From Lentzea nigeriaca (GTDB taxonomy: Bacteria; Actinomycetota; Actinomycetes; Mycobacteriales; Pseudonocardiaceae), in assembly GCF_016907955.1 (NCBI RefSeq), contig NZ_JAFBCX010000007.1, forward strand, positions 62,001 to 126,000: a DNA stretch of 64,000 bases, written 5' to 3'. The translations under genes were made by a program, and so were the position numbers. Under the pieces are notes generated by a model. The model was not told where the DNA came from. It did not search any database and saw only the letters and a program-made list of their open reading frames with translations. Each line of letters starts with the position of its first letter. The stretch's first letter is position 1. Shown here one piece after another: positions 8,332 through 17,111 of this stretch.

Positions 8332-9848
8332 CAGGACTTCTCCTCGTTCAGAACCGCGCGGGCGAGCCGCGTGAACTCCTCGCCGTATCCCGCCTGGTCA
8401 GTGCGGGCAAGCCCACCGACCTCGACCAACGTACGCCCGTCTTCCTGAGGGGTCGCACGCACCCACACCCTGCGGCGCTTCACGGTCAGCGAGACCCCGA
8501 GGCCCAGGATGATCAGGATGGCGAACGCCAGCACGTACCCCTGCGTCGGGTCGTGCGAGACCTGCAACGACACCCAGTCGCTCACGGAGTCGAACCGCAC
8601 CTTGGTGCCGTCGTCGAGAGCGATCTCCTCACCCAGCGCGAGGTTCTTGCGCGCGACCTTCTGCAGCCGGCCCTGCTCGACCATCTTCATGTCGATCGAG
8701 AAGATCGACTGGCCGCGGCCGTCGTCGACGCCGAGGTCACCGCGGTACACGTCGACCGCGACCATCGGGTTGTTCAGCGCGGGGAACTTCGAGTTCAGGA
8801 TGTTGCCGTGCAGGAACGGCGTCGGCGCGAGCAACCCGGTTACCGCGATCTGGTTCTTGCGCCGCTGCTCGGAGTCCGTCACGCCGGGCGGGTCGAACTT
8901 CGTCGCGCCCTCCGACGCCAGCGTGCGCTGGTCGCTGGGCAGCCACTGAATACCCTGCGTGCGCTTCTCGCCGTTGGGGAACGTCACCGTGAACGTCGGC
9001 GTGTACCCGTGCCCGAGCAGGTAAAGGCGATCACCGCCGGTGCGCAGCGGGTGGTTGACCTGCAGGGTGTACGGCCGCCACGTGTTCGCGGCGAGGTCGT
9101 CACCCGACTGGTAGCGGATGTCCGCCTGGTATCCGACGGGCTGGCCGTTCTCGAGGTACTCGGCGGAGAACTTGCCGATCTCGACGCAGAACGGCGTGAG
9201 GTCGGTCCCGTCGACCCGCAGGCCGGGCCGGAACGAGTCGTAGTTGAAGACGCCGCCGTTGCAGAACTGCCCGCCATTGGCCTGGACGATGACCTGGCCC
9301 TCGTAGCTGAACATCTTGCCCAGCGCGAACGACACCAGCAGCCCGAGCAACGCGAAGTGGAAGATCAGGTTGCCGGTCTCCCGCAGGTACCCGCGCTCGG
9401 CGCTGACCGTGCCCTCACCGGCATCCATCCGCCACCCGCGCATGGCCTTCTTCGCCCGCCCGACGGCCTCTTCCGGCGTCACGTCGAGCACGGCCTGCGC
9501 GTGGTGCGGCATGCGCGAGAGGTTGCGCGGCGTCAGCACCGGCTTCGCGCGCATCTGCTTGAAGTACTCCCACGTGCGGGGCAGCAGGCACCCGACGAGG
9601 GACGTGAACAGCAGCAGGTAGATCGCGGCGAACCAGGGCGTGGCGTACACCTCGAAGAACCCGAGCTTGAGCAGCAGATCGCCCCACCACCCGTGCTGGG
9701 CGACGTACTCGTCGACCTTGGCCGCGTTCAACGACAGCTGCGGCAGCAACGCCCCCGGCATCGCCGCGAGCGCGAGCAGGAACAGCAGGGTCAGCGCGGT
9801 CCTCATCGAGGTGAGCCCGCGCCACGTGTTGCGGAGGAAGGCGATCAC
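8331..9848 (-). CDS. resB: Cytochrome c biogenesis protein ResB
   Basis: 505 residues from the GTG at 9848, which overlaps the ccdA stop by one base (TAGTG); an upstream extension in the same frame is not needed. N-terminal membrane helices (RTALTLLFLLALAAMPGALL), a large extracytoplasmic domain with IRYQSGDDLAANTW and LRTGGDRLYLLGHGY, and a final membrane helix (VLAFAILIILGLGVSLTV). Partner of CcsB in System II heme ligation. Confidence 0.94.
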   Translation of the reverse strand: MIAFLRNTWRGLTSMRTALTLLFLLALAAMPGALLPQLSLNAAKVDEYVAQHGWWGDLLLKLGFFEVYATPWFAAIYLLLFTSLVGCLLPRTWEYFKQMRAKPVLTPRNLSRMPHHAQAVLDVTPEEAVGRAKKAMRGWRMDAGEGTVSAERGYLRETGNLIFHFALLGLLVSFALGKMFSYEGQVIVQANGGQFCNGGVFNYDSFRPGLRVDGTDLTPFCVEIGKFSAEYLENGQPVGYQADIRYQSGDDLAANTWRPYTLQVNHPLRTGGDRLYLLGHGYTPTFTVTFPNGEKRTQGIQWLPSDQRTLASEGATKFDPPGVTDSEQRRKNQIAVTGLLAPTPFLHGNILNSKFPALNNPMVAVDVYRGDLGVDDGRGQSIFSIDMKMVEQGRLQKVARKNLALGEEIALDDGTKVRFDSVSDWVSLQVSHDPTQGYVLAFAILIILGLGVSLTVKRRRVWVRATPQEDGRTLVEVGGLARTDQAGYGEEFTRLARAVLNEEKS

Positions 9849-10624
9849 TAGAGCGGCAGCCTCACGACGTCGACGAACGAGTAGCGCAGCCACCCGACGA
9901 ACTCACCCCAGAGCCCGGTGACCAGCGCAACCCCGACCAGGATCAACAACACGCCACCGAAGACCTGCACCTGCCGCGCGTGCGCCCGCAGCCACTTCGT
10001 GACGCCCAACGCCCACCGCGCCCCGAGCGCGAGCACCACGAACGGCAACCCGAGCCCCAGGCAGTAGGCCAGCACCAGCACAGCCCCGCGCACGGTCGAC
10101 GACCCGATCTCCGTGCTCCGCGCCACCGCGAGCACCCCGGCGAGCGTGGGCCCGAGACAGGGCGTCCACCCGAGCGCGAACACGGCCCCGAGCAACGGCG
10201 CCCCGAACAACCCGGCCCTGGGCTTGGCGTGGAACCGCAGGTCCTTCTGCAGCGCGGGCACGAGCCCGATGAACACGAGCCCCATCAGGATCGTGACCAC
10301 ACCACCGATCCGCTGAAACAGATCGGCGTTCAAGAACAACGCGTCCGACGCCCCAAGAATCGCCATCGAGGCCAACGCGAACACCACGGTGAACCCGAGC
10401 ACGAACAGCAACGAGGCCCCAGCCACCCGCCACCGCCCTTGCCTGGCGGGTTCGTTCGCCTCAACCCGAGGCGCCTCGGCCCCCACCAGCCCGGCGAGAT
10501 AAGCCAGATAGCCGGGAACCAGCGGCACCACACACGGCGAAGCGAACGAGATGAAACCAGCGAGCAGAGCAACCCCGGTAGCCAGCAACAAGGGCCCGGA
10601 GATCGCCAGATCGGTGGGGTTCAC
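9848..10624 (-). CDS. ccdA: CcdA, thiol-disulfide electron carrier for cytochrome c maturation
   Basis: 258 residues, GTG start, six or so membrane helices. The paired cysteines are in FASPCVVPL near residue 31 and GWTPCLGP near residue 156, the redox pair that passes electrons from thioredoxin to ResA. In related actinobacteria resA lies directly upstream; here a metallopeptidase gene of opposite direction has come between them. Confidence 0.95.
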   Translation of the reverse strand: MNPTDLAISGPLLLATGVALLAGFISFASPCVVPLVPGYLAYLAGLVGAEAPRVEANEPARQGRWRVAGASLLFVLGFTVVFALASMAILGASDALFLNADLFQRIGGVVTILMGLVFIGLVPALQKDLRFHAKPRAGLFGAPLLGAVFALGWTPCLGPTLAGVLAVARSTEIGSSTVRGAVLVLAYCLGLGLPFVVLALGARWALGVTKWLRAHARQVQVFGGVLLILVGVALVTGLWGEFVGWLRYSFVDVVRLPL

Positions 10625-10740
10625 ACACCTCAGAGTAGGTAGTTGCCCGGATCACGTGACGACCGGTGTCCGTTTCACGCCCCGTAAGTACCGACGATCG
10701 CTGCCTTGTGGGTGACATCACGGTTGCCTAGCGTCAGCGC

Positions 10741-11733
10741 ATGCAACGTGCCCGGCTGATCCTCCCTGCGCTCACCGTGACCGCGCTTGCTCTGTTCGCG
10801 CAGGTACCGGCCGGGGACGCCGCCCCAGCGATGGAATGGCGTGAAGTCTTCAACGAAGACGGCACCATCACCCAAACCCTCACCCCGAAGCCCGCGACCA
10901 AAACCACGACAGGCTTCCGCACCCTGGCCGCGGCCGAGGTAACCAGGATCTACGGCGACCGCGACCCGTCCGACGCCTTCGACCTGGTCTTCGTAGGCGA
11001 CGGCTACACGTCCGACGACATGGCCACCTACACCGCCAACGTGAAGAGCAAGTGGGACGAACTCTCGGCCGTGGAGCCCTTCGCGTCCTACAAGAAGTAC
11101 TTCAACGTCTGGCAGGTCGACGTCATCTCCCCGGAGTCCGGAGTGGACCACGACCCGACCAAGGGCATCCTCAAGGACACCGCCCTGGACATGGGCTTCT
11201 GGTGCCAGGGCCGAGACGCCAACACCGAACGCCTCCTCTGCGTGGACGAAACCAAGGCAAAGGAATACGCGGCCCTCGCCCCACAGGCCGACCAGGTCAT
11301 CGCCCTGGGCAACACCACGAAATACGGCGGCGCAGGCGGCTCCGTAGCCACAGCCGCAGGCTCCAACGCCCAGGCTGGCCAAATCGCGATCCACGAACTG
11401 GGCCACTCCATCGGCGACCTGGCCGACGAGTACGACTACCCGTACCTCACCTACACGGGCTCAGAACCACGAGAAGTCAACGTGACCAAGGACCCGACCG
11501 GCGCGAAGTGGGGCGAGTACCTCAACCAGCCTTCCCCCGACGGCGGCGTGATCGCCCCGATAGAGGGCGCCCGCTACTACAAGAACGGCCTGTACCGCCC
11601 CACCGCCAACTCGATCATGCGAACCCTGGGCAAGGAGTTCAACCTGATCGGCCGCGACGCCATGATCAAGGCCTTCAAGGCCAAAATCCCGTCGCTGACC
11701 GACCCAGCCTCCCCGCCGACACCAGCTAACTAG
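10741..11733 (+). CDS. Secreted M64 (IgA-peptidase family) zinc metallopeptidase
   Basis: 330 residues, ATG start. A signal peptide covers residues 1 to about 28 (LILPALTVTALALFAQV, cleavage near GDAAPA). Zinc motif HELGHS (218-223) is followed by GDLADEYDY, typical of family M64; FVGDGYTSDDM near residue 84 is another family signature. Target unknown; M64 proteins are often annotated as IgA peptidases from one clostridial member. It lies between resA and ccdA on the opposite strand, which breaks an otherwise conserved order. Confidence 0.9.
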   Translation: MQRARLILPALTVTALALFAQVPAGDAAPAMEWREVFNEDGTITQTLTPKPATKTTTGFRTLAAAEVTRIYGDRDPSDAFDLVFVGDGYTSDDMATYTANVKSKWDELSAVEPFASYKKYFNVWQVDVISPESGVDHDPTKGILKDTALDMGFWCQGRDANTERLLCVDETKAKEYAALAPQADQVIALGNTTKYGGAGGSVATAAGSNAQAGQIAIHELGHSIGDLADEYDYPYLTYTGSEPREVNVTKDPTGAKWGEYLNQPSPDGGVIAPIEGARYYKNGLYRPTANSIMRTLGKEFNLIGRDAMIKAFKAKIPSLTDPASPPTPAN

Positions 11734-11778
11734 GCACGCCAGGCCCCTGCGCGGACAAACGCCGGGCCTCCAACACAT

Positions 11779-11801
11779 GGTGGGGTGGGTCCCGCCCCAC
11801 C
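11779..11801. terminator. Hairpin between convergent M64 peptidase and resA
   Basis: GGTGGGG (11779-11785) pairs with CCCCACC (11795-11801) across a 9-base loop. It lies in the 123-bp gap where the two genes converge. No T run; assigned by position and stem. Confidence 0.45.
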
Positions 11802-11856
11802 CGGAACCGCAACCACCCACGCACCTGAAGACGCCCACCCAACCGGCGCGCAGCCC

Positions 11857-12426
11857 TCACTCCCGAGCAAGCTCATCCAACACAGGCTGAACATCAGAAG
11901 CCAACACCGGCACCAAAAACACCGCAGCCACCTTGTGCTCCTTGTCCACCACAAACGTAGACGGCACGGTGTTGGCCGGAAGCCCCTTGAAAACGTTGAC
12001 AAAGCTACGACTGGAAGCGTCGTAAATGGACGGATACGTCAGCGCCCGATCCTTCATGAAGTCCTGCGGGTGACTCTTCGCAGTCTCCTTGACGTCGACC
12101 CCGACAACCTGAGTCCCAGCCTCGAACAGCTTCTGCATCTCAGGCGCCTCAGTCCGGCAGGGCCCACACCAGGCCCCCCAAATGTTGATGACGACAGGCT
12201 TCCCGGTGTAGTCGGCCAGCCGAACGGTCTTCCCTTCCTCCATGAGGGACTCCCCTTCGAGCCCGGTCAACGGCTTCCGATCAGCTGCCGCATACCGAAT
12301 CTTGACCTGCCCACCAGGCGCCACGAGGTAGAACTCCCCACCCCCGATCTGAGCGGCGTCCTTCCCGACGCTGCACCCAGACCCGAGCAGCACCAGGCCG
12401 AGCACCGCGGCAGCCGCCCGCTTCAT
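11857..12426 (-). CDS. resA: ResA/TlpA-like thioredoxin lipoprotein
   Basis: 189 residues from the ATG at 12426, which overlaps the upstream TGA as ATGA. Lipoprotein signal with lipobox LGSGCS. Thioredoxin fold with WCGPC active site in NIWGAWCGPCRTE and the cis-proline NTVPSTFVVD. It reduces apocytochrome c cysteines outside the membrane using electrons from CcdA. Part of the hemL-phosphatase-resA run. Confidence 0.92.
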   Translation of the reverse strand: MKRAAAAVLGLVLLGSGCSVGKDAAQIGGGEFYLVAPGGQVKIRYAAADRKPLTGLEGESLMEEGKTVRLADYTGKPVVINIWGAWCGPCRTEAPEMQKLFEAGTQVVGVDVKETAKSHPQDFMKDRALTYPSIYDASSRSFVNVFKGLPANTVPSTFVVDKEHKVAAVFLVPVLASDVQPVLDELARE

Positions 12427-13052
12427 GCCCCGGTCACCCGAGGGTTCGTAGCCCCCACAGGCTCCGAGTAGGCGATCCGCACGAGCTGCTCCCCTTCGAA
12501 GATCAGGGACGTCAGCGAAGCAAGCGAACATTCCCGCCGCCGAGGGTCATGCCACATCCGCTTCCCCTCCAGGAACCGCCGCACGGTCCAAATAGGCAAC
12601 TGATGCGACACGCAAACGGCTTCATGCCCCTCAGCGGCAGCCCGAGCCTTCTGCACAGCGGCGAGCATCCGATGAGCGATCTCGATGTAGGGCTCACCCC
12701 AGGACGGCTTGAACGGGTTGATCAACTTCGGCCAGTGCTGCGGCGACCGCAACGCCCCATCCCCAACCGCGACCTTCAACCCCTCGAACTGGTTGTCGGC
12801 CTCGATCAACCGCTCATCCGTGGCCAACTCCAGCCGATGCGAGTCAGCGATGGGTGCGGCAGTCTGCTGAGCCCGCTCCAACGGCGAGGCGACAACATGT
12901 GCGATGTCGTGGTCGGCAAGGTGCTCAGCCACGGTCAACGCCTGCTTCAACCCTCGCTCGGACAACCGAAACCCGGGAATCCGCCCGTAGAGGATCCCGG
13001 TGGGGTTGTGCACCTCACCGTGGCGGAGCAGATGAACGACGGTGCGGGTCAC
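12423..13052 (-). CDS. Histidine phosphatase family protein (phosphoglycerate mutase-like)
   Basis: 209 residues, GTG overlapping the hemL stop as GTGA. Catalytic RHG motif LLRHGEVHNP at residues 8-17, and the second histidine in VSHQLPIW. Equivalent to Rv0525 in the mycobacterial order. The substrate is unknown; linkage to hemL and resA is widely conserved in actinobacteria, but its role in heme or cytochrome work is not established. Confidence 0.9.
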   Translation of the reverse strand: MTRTVVHLLRHGEVHNPTGILYGRIPGFRLSERGLKQALTVAEHLADHDIAHVVASPLERAQQTAAPIADSHRLELATDERLIEADNQFEGLKVAVGDGALRSPQHWPKLINPFKPSWGEPYIEIAHRMLAAVQKARAAAEGHEAVCVSHQLPIWTVRRFLEGKRMWHDPRRRECSLASLTSLIFEGEQLVRIAYSEPVGATNPRVTGA

Positions 13053-14344
13053 TGGCGAGCCTCCTTGGCAGCGCGAGCCGCGGCAGGCAGCGCGTCGGCG
13101 ATCACGGCGAACTCCTCTTCACCCATGGCGGCGTTGACGAACCAGGCCTCGTACGCCGACGGCGGCGCGTAGACGCCTCGTTCCAGCAGGGCGTGGAAGA
13201 ACGGCGGGAAGCGCCACGTCTCGGACGCCTGGGCGCCCGCGTAGTCCTTCACCTCGGAAGAACCGAAGAAGACGCTCACCAGGTTCCCGGCGAACTGCAC
13301 GCGGTGCTCGACGCCGGCGTCGGTCAGGGCCGCCGTGAACAGCGCGCCCAGCCGCGTCGCGTTGCGGTTCAGCGCGGCGTACACCTCGTCGTCGGCTGCG
13401 CGCAGGGTGGCGAGACCGGCCGCCACGGCGACGGGGTTACCTGACAGCGTGCCGGCCTGGTAGACGGGTCCGGAGGGCGCCAGGCGGGCCATCACGTCCG
13501 CGCGGCCGCCGAACGCCGCCGCGGGCAGGCCGCCGGACATGACCTTGCCGAACGTGTAGAGGTCGCCGCGGACGCGCTCCAGGCCGAACCAGCCTGCGCG
13601 GGAGACGCGGAAGCCGGTCATGACCTCGTCCATGATCAGCAACGCGCCGTCGGCGTCGCAGATCTCGCGCAGCGCGGCGTTGAACGAGGGCAACGGGGCG
13701 ACCGCGCCCATGTTGCCCGCCGCGGCCTCGGTGATGATGCAGGCGATCTCGCCGGGGTTCTCCTCGAACGCCGCCCGCACGGCCTCGATGTCGTTGTACG
13801 GCAGCACGATGGTGTCAGCGGCCTGCGCGCCCGTGACGCCGGGCGAGGTGGGCAGGCCGAGCGTCGCGACGCCGGAGCCCGCCTGGGCCAGCAGAGCGTC
13901 GACGTGGCCGTGGTAGCAGCCGGCGAACTTGATGACCTTGCGCCGCTCGGTGAAGCCGCGGGCCAGCCGGATGGCACTCATCGTGGCCTCGGTGCCCGAG
14001 TTGACCAGGCGCACCTGGCGGACCGGCTCGACGCGGTCGATGATCTCGGCCGCGAGCTCGATCTCACCTTCGGTCGGCGTGCCGAACGACAGCCCCGACG
14101 ACGCGGCCTTCTGCACCGCGGACACCACGGACGGGTGGGCGTGCCCGAGGATCATCGGGCCCCATGAGGCCACCAGATCGACGTACCGGTTGCCGTCCGC
14201 GTCCCACAGGTGCGGCCCCTCGCCGCGAACCATGAAGCGCGGGGTGCCGCCGACGGAGTGGAACGCCCGCACCGGAGAGTTGACCCCGCCGGGGGTCAGC
14301 GTCGACGCGCGCTCGAACAGGGCCTGGGATCGACTCGCAGTCAC
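13049..14344 (-). CDS. hemL: Glutamate-1-semialdehyde 2,1-aminomutase
   Basis: 431 residues from the GTG at 14344, with GGGAG 4-5 bases upstream. A class III aminotransferase fold with the PLP lysine in YTFGKVMSGGLP, the phosphate-binding VNSGTEATMSA and the TPGGVNSPVRAF opening typical of HemL. It converts glutamate-1-semialdehyde to 5-aminolevulinate, the step after HemA, in the cytoplasm. Compare its intact lysine with the lysine-less protein at 56913. Confidence 0.96.
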   Translation of the reverse strand: MTASRSQALFERASTLTPGGVNSPVRAFHSVGGTPRFMVRGEGPHLWDADGNRYVDLVASWGPMILGHAHPSVVSAVQKAASSGLSFGTPTEGEIELAAEIIDRVEPVRQVRLVNSGTEATMSAIRLARGFTERRKVIKFAGCYHGHVDALLAQAGSGVATLGLPTSPGVTGAQAADTIVLPYNDIEAVRAAFEENPGEIACIITEAAAGNMGAVAPLPSFNAALREICDADGALLIMDEVMTGFRVSRAGWFGLERVRGDLYTFGKVMSGGLPAAAFGGRADVMARLAPSGPVYQAGTLSGNPVAVAAGLATLRAADDEVYAALNRNATRLGALFTAALTDAGVEHRVQFAGNLVSVFFGSSEVKDYAGAQASETWRFPPFFHALLERGVYAPPSAYEAWFVNAAMGEEEFAVIADALPAAARAAKEARQ

Positions 14345-14355
14345 GTCTCCCAGTC

Positions 14356-14724
14356 TCACACGTCGGCTTCGGCGGCTTTCTGGGGCCGGGTGCGCACGGC
14401 CAGCACGACCTGGCGCACGACGTCGAGAGCGAGGATCACGGCCAGCGTGAGAGCGCCGACGGCCGTGCCGAGCCAGTTGCCGTGGTAGCGCGTGGAGACG
14501 AACGGCTCGTGGCCCTCGAGAATCGGGTAGGCGAGCTTGACCACACCGCGGTTCCAGGCCCACACGGCGAGCCACGTCAGCAGAGCGATCGCGACGGCCT
14601 CGCCCGCGGCGATGATCCACCGCTTGGGCTGGTGCAGGCTCGGACCGGCGGGCGGTGCCGGGTCAGGCTCCTCCACCGCGGTCTCCGACTCCTGATCCGT
14701 CACGGCCTCTGTCACGTCGCTCAC
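14356..14724 (-). CDS. Conserved two-helix membrane protein
   Basis: 122 residues, GTG overlapping the preceding TGA (GTGA). An acidic, Pro-rich N-terminus, a first membrane helix (AGEAVAIALLTWLAVWAW), a loop with STRYHGNWLG and a second helix (VGALTLAVILALDVVRQVVL). Family not recognised. It sits 11 bases before hemL and is probably co-transcribed. Confidence 0.7.
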   Translation of the reverse strand: MSDVTEAVTDQESETAVEEPDPAPPAGPSLHQPKRWIIAAGEAVAIALLTWLAVWAWNRGVVKLAYPILEGHEPFVSTRYHGNWLGTAVGALTLAVILALDVVRQVVLAVRTRPQKAAEADV

Positions 14725-15140
14725 CCTCTCACGACCCGGCGCAACGCCGCGAGCAAGGCTTCCGGATCACGCGCCCACCCGAGCACCACCGTGCCGTCGA
14801 GCAGCCGCAACGGCACCGCCGTCGTCCCCTTCGGCACCGACCAGCCACCACCGAGCACCCGCGCACCGGTCGGCGCGCCGACGTCCCGGCAGGCCTCGAT
14901 CATCGAGACCGGCACCTTCTCCCGCCCGAACTGGGCCTCCTCGGCCGTGAGCACGACGCTGCCGGTCCTGACCCTGCCGTACACCCACAGCACCGCGCCG
15001 AGGGTCAGCCCGAGCCCCACGATCGTCCACAGCCCTGCGGACGCGGGTCCGGTGATGAGCTCGACCAGGTAGCCGGCCACCGCGAACGCGGGTCCCCACA
15101 GGAGCGGCCACCAGCTGCTGCCGGACTCGCGGTACAGCAC
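14721..15140 (-). CDS. Membrane protein, probably DUF3093 family
   Basis: 139 residues from the GTG at 15140, sharing one base with the preceding stop (TAGTG). It opens LYRESGSSWWPLLWGPAF, has two membrane helices, then a soluble part with a beta-rich segment ending GWARDPEALLAAL. The Tyr-Arg-Glu opening, WWP motif and C-terminal DPEALL fit DUF3093 of actinobacteria. Function unknown. Confidence 0.65.
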   Translation of the reverse strand: MLYRESGSSWWPLLWGPAFAVAGYLVELITGPASAGLWTIVGLGLTLGAVLWVYGRVRTGSVVLTAEEAQFGREKVPVSMIEACRDVGAPTGARVLGGGWSVPKGTTAVPLRLLDGTVVLGWARDPEALLAALRRVVRG

Positions 15141-15754
15141 TACCGCACGTACCTGTTCGACGCGGGGAGGAACTGCAGCACCACGGCGGCGACGGTCAGC
15201 CCGATCACGACGATGCTGATCGCCGTGCCCGGCTGCCACACCCGTGCCGCCAGCGCGATGAACATGATCGCGACCATCGACATGAACCCGAGCACACCGA
15301 GGATCGTGAGCAGGATGCGCGCCCAGTTCTGACCGTTGCGCAGCACGACCGCGAACGCAACGTACGGCGCCGCCGCCACGAGCATCGCGAAGCCGAAGAG
15401 CAACGCCATGGCCCGCACACCGGCGCTGCCCATCTCGCGGTTCACCGAGGGGTCGCCTGCGAGGAAGAAGTCGGTGTTGGTGAGGAACAGCACCGGGAAC
15501 ACGGCGACGGAGAGCACCGCACCCGCGATCCAGATCCACATCGCCGCGGTGATCGTCGCGGGACGCGGCGGCGCGAGCTCCTGCGGCAGCACGGGCGCGA
15601 GCGGCGTCATCGAGAAGCTCGCCTGGCCGACGTGGCTCACGTGGTACTGGCCCTGCGGCTGCGGCTGCGGCGTCACCGGGTACGAGCCAGCCGGGTTCTG
15701 CCACTGCGCGGTCTCGGGATTCGCCCAGGGACTGGGGTTCTGGGGATCGGTCAC
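15140..15754 (-). CDS. Four-helix membrane protein with Pro/Gln-rich N-terminus (tandem paralog 4)
   Basis: 204 residues, GTG overlapping the preceding TGA. Residues 1-65 are Pro/Gln-rich and soluble; four membrane helices follow. It carries NGQNWARILLTILGV, nearly the same as RGRNWARIVLTVLGA in the gene at 16599 and KRKSWPRVLLSVV in the gene at 15751. The three look like tandem duplicates. Family function not known to me. Confidence 0.75.
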   Translation of the reverse strand: MTDPQNPSPWANPETAQWQNPAGSYPVTPQPQPQGQYHVSHVGQASFSMTPLAPVLPQELAPPRPATITAAMWIWIAGAVLSVAVFPVLFLTNTDFFLAGDPSVNREMGSAGVRAMALLFGFAMLVAAAPYVAFAVVLRNGQNWARILLTILGVLGFMSMVAIMFIALAARVWQPGTAISIVVIGLTVAAVVLQFLPASNRYVR

Positions 15755-16149
15755 TGCTCACGCACCTCCGCCAGCCACTGTGCCGTACGCGCCTGCCACG
15801 TGAAGACGATTGCGACACAGATGAGCAGCAGAGTGACCAGGTTGGCGGGACTGACGCCCACCAGGAGCAACCAGATCATGTGCACGATCGAGACGACCGA
15901 CAGCAGCACGCGCGGCCAGCTCTTCCGCTTGAGGAACTGCCACGTGAGCAAGGCGTAGACCGCCGCGAAGATCACCGTCACGACGGTCAGCGCCACCAGG
16001 AAGTTCGTCACCTCACCCGGCGGCTTGCCGCTGATCCGCTCGATCTCACCGCGCTGGAACCACAACCCGGCGGCGGTGAACAGCATGAACACGGCTGTGG
16101 CCAGCCACAGGCCGACCGCGATCCGCACCGGCCGGGGAGCGTCGTTCAC
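15751..16149 (-). CDS. Four-helix membrane protein (tandem paralog 3)
   Basis: 132 residues, GTG at 16149 overlapping the preceding TGA (GTGA). Four membrane helices; a loop after helix 1 reads GEIERISGKPPGE, and the KRKSWPRVLLSVV segment aligns with the W-x-R motif of its neighbours. No soluble extension. Function unknown; physically coupled to the other paralogs. Confidence 0.75.
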   Translation of the reverse strand: MNDAPRPVRIAVGLWLATAVFMLFTAAGLWFQRGEIERISGKPPGEVTNFLVALTVVTVIFAAVYALLTWQFLKRKSWPRVLLSVVSIVHMIWLLLVGVSPANLVTLLLICVAIVFTWQARTAQWLAEVREQ

Positions 16150-16589
16150 GACGTCTGCTCGCGCTCGGTCAGGTAGTCGGACGACTGCCGGAAGTAGAGG
16201 AGCACGAGACCGGTGATCGCGATCAGCGCCATCACCACGCCGGTGGTGCTCGAGATCATCTGGAAGAAGAGACCGATCAGCAGCGTGATCGTCAGGCCGG
16301 TGCGGCTCTTCTTCAGTCCGCCTCGGACCTTCCCCGCGAACCACACCGCGAGAGCCGTGAGCACGACCGTCACCACCAGCGAGACGGTCAGCACGACGTT
16401 GACCGTGTTGGCGATCATGTCCGGCGTGGCCTTGGGGTCCTTGTTCCCCTGGACGGCGGCGTCGATCAGCTGCTGTTTGGTCAGCAGCGCGTACAACGCG
16501 GCCACCACGCTGAGGGCCGTACCTGTCACCACGAGCCAGTAGCCCGCGGTGATCGTGCCGGGAGTGCCCGATTCCTTCGGAGACGTCAC
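16146..16589 (-). CDS. Four-helix membrane protein (tandem paralog 2, divergent)
   Basis: 147 residues, GTG start. Same general plan as its neighbours: helix, polar loop with LIDAAVQGNKDPKATPDM, then three more helices. The W-x-R motif is not retained; KKSRTGLTITLLIG stands in its place. Probably the most diverged member of the set. Confidence 0.7.
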   Translation of the reverse strand: MTSPKESGTPGTITAGYWLVVTGTALSVVAALYALLTKQQLIDAAVQGNKDPKATPDMIANTVNVVLTVSLVVTVVLTALAVWFAGKVRGGLKKSRTGLTITLLIGLFFQMISSTTGVVMALIAITGLVLLYFRQSSDYLTEREQTS

Positions 16590-16598
16590 GGTCGGAAC

Positions 16599-17111
16599 TT
16601 AGGACCGCCGGGAAGCGCTGTCCACCGTGACGCGCGTCCTGAAGTGCGCCGACACCCGGTACATCAGCACGATCGCGGTCGCGTCGAGCACCGTCGTGAC
16701 GAACGTGACGGCGAGGTCGACCGGTGACATCGCCACCCCGAGGTCGGCCGTGATCCCGCCGGCCCACGCCACCAGCCGGAAGAGTCCGAACGCGACGGAC
16801 GCGGCGCCAAGGACCGTCAGCACGATCCGAGCCCAGTTGCGCCCGCGCGCCATCGTGTTCGCCAGCCGCGTGTACGCCACGAGGATCGTCACGGCGATCA
16901 GCAGGCCGAACATGATCCCGCTGTCGACGGTCCCGTCGACCTGGTCCTGGCCGAGCGACGGGTTCTGCCGACGCGCTTCGGCGATGAGCATCTCGCGGTC
17001 GAAGAGCTGCGCGACGAACCGCACGACGCCGACGCACGCGCTGGCGATCCACAACCAGCGCGCGACGTCGACCAGCTTCGGGACCGGGGTGCTGGTTACC
17101 TGTCGAGCCAC
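16599..17111 (-). CDS. Four-helix membrane protein (tandem paralog 1)
   Basis: 170 residues, GTG at 17111, overlapping the end of hemB by 16 bases. Four membrane helices with an extracytoplasmic loop LIAEARRQNPSLGQDQVDGT after helix 1, and RGRNWARIVLTVLGA before helix 3. Heads the paralog array downstream of hemB. Overlap with hemB shows it belongs to the heme transcription unit. Confidence 0.75.
   Translation of the reverse strand: MARQVTSTPVPKLVDVARWLWIASACVGVVRFVAQLFDREMLIAEARRQNPSLGQDQVDGTVDSGIMFGLLIAVTILVAYTRLANTMARGRNWARIVLTVLGAASVAFGLFRLVAWAGGITADLGVAMSPVDLAVTFVTTVLDATAIVLMYRVSAHFRTRVTVDSASRRS

Noticed and set aside
8103..9851. Plus-strand open frame opposite ccsB and resB
   Set aside because: Shadow of two well-recognised genes with the typical Arg/Val/Leu bias of an antisense frame.
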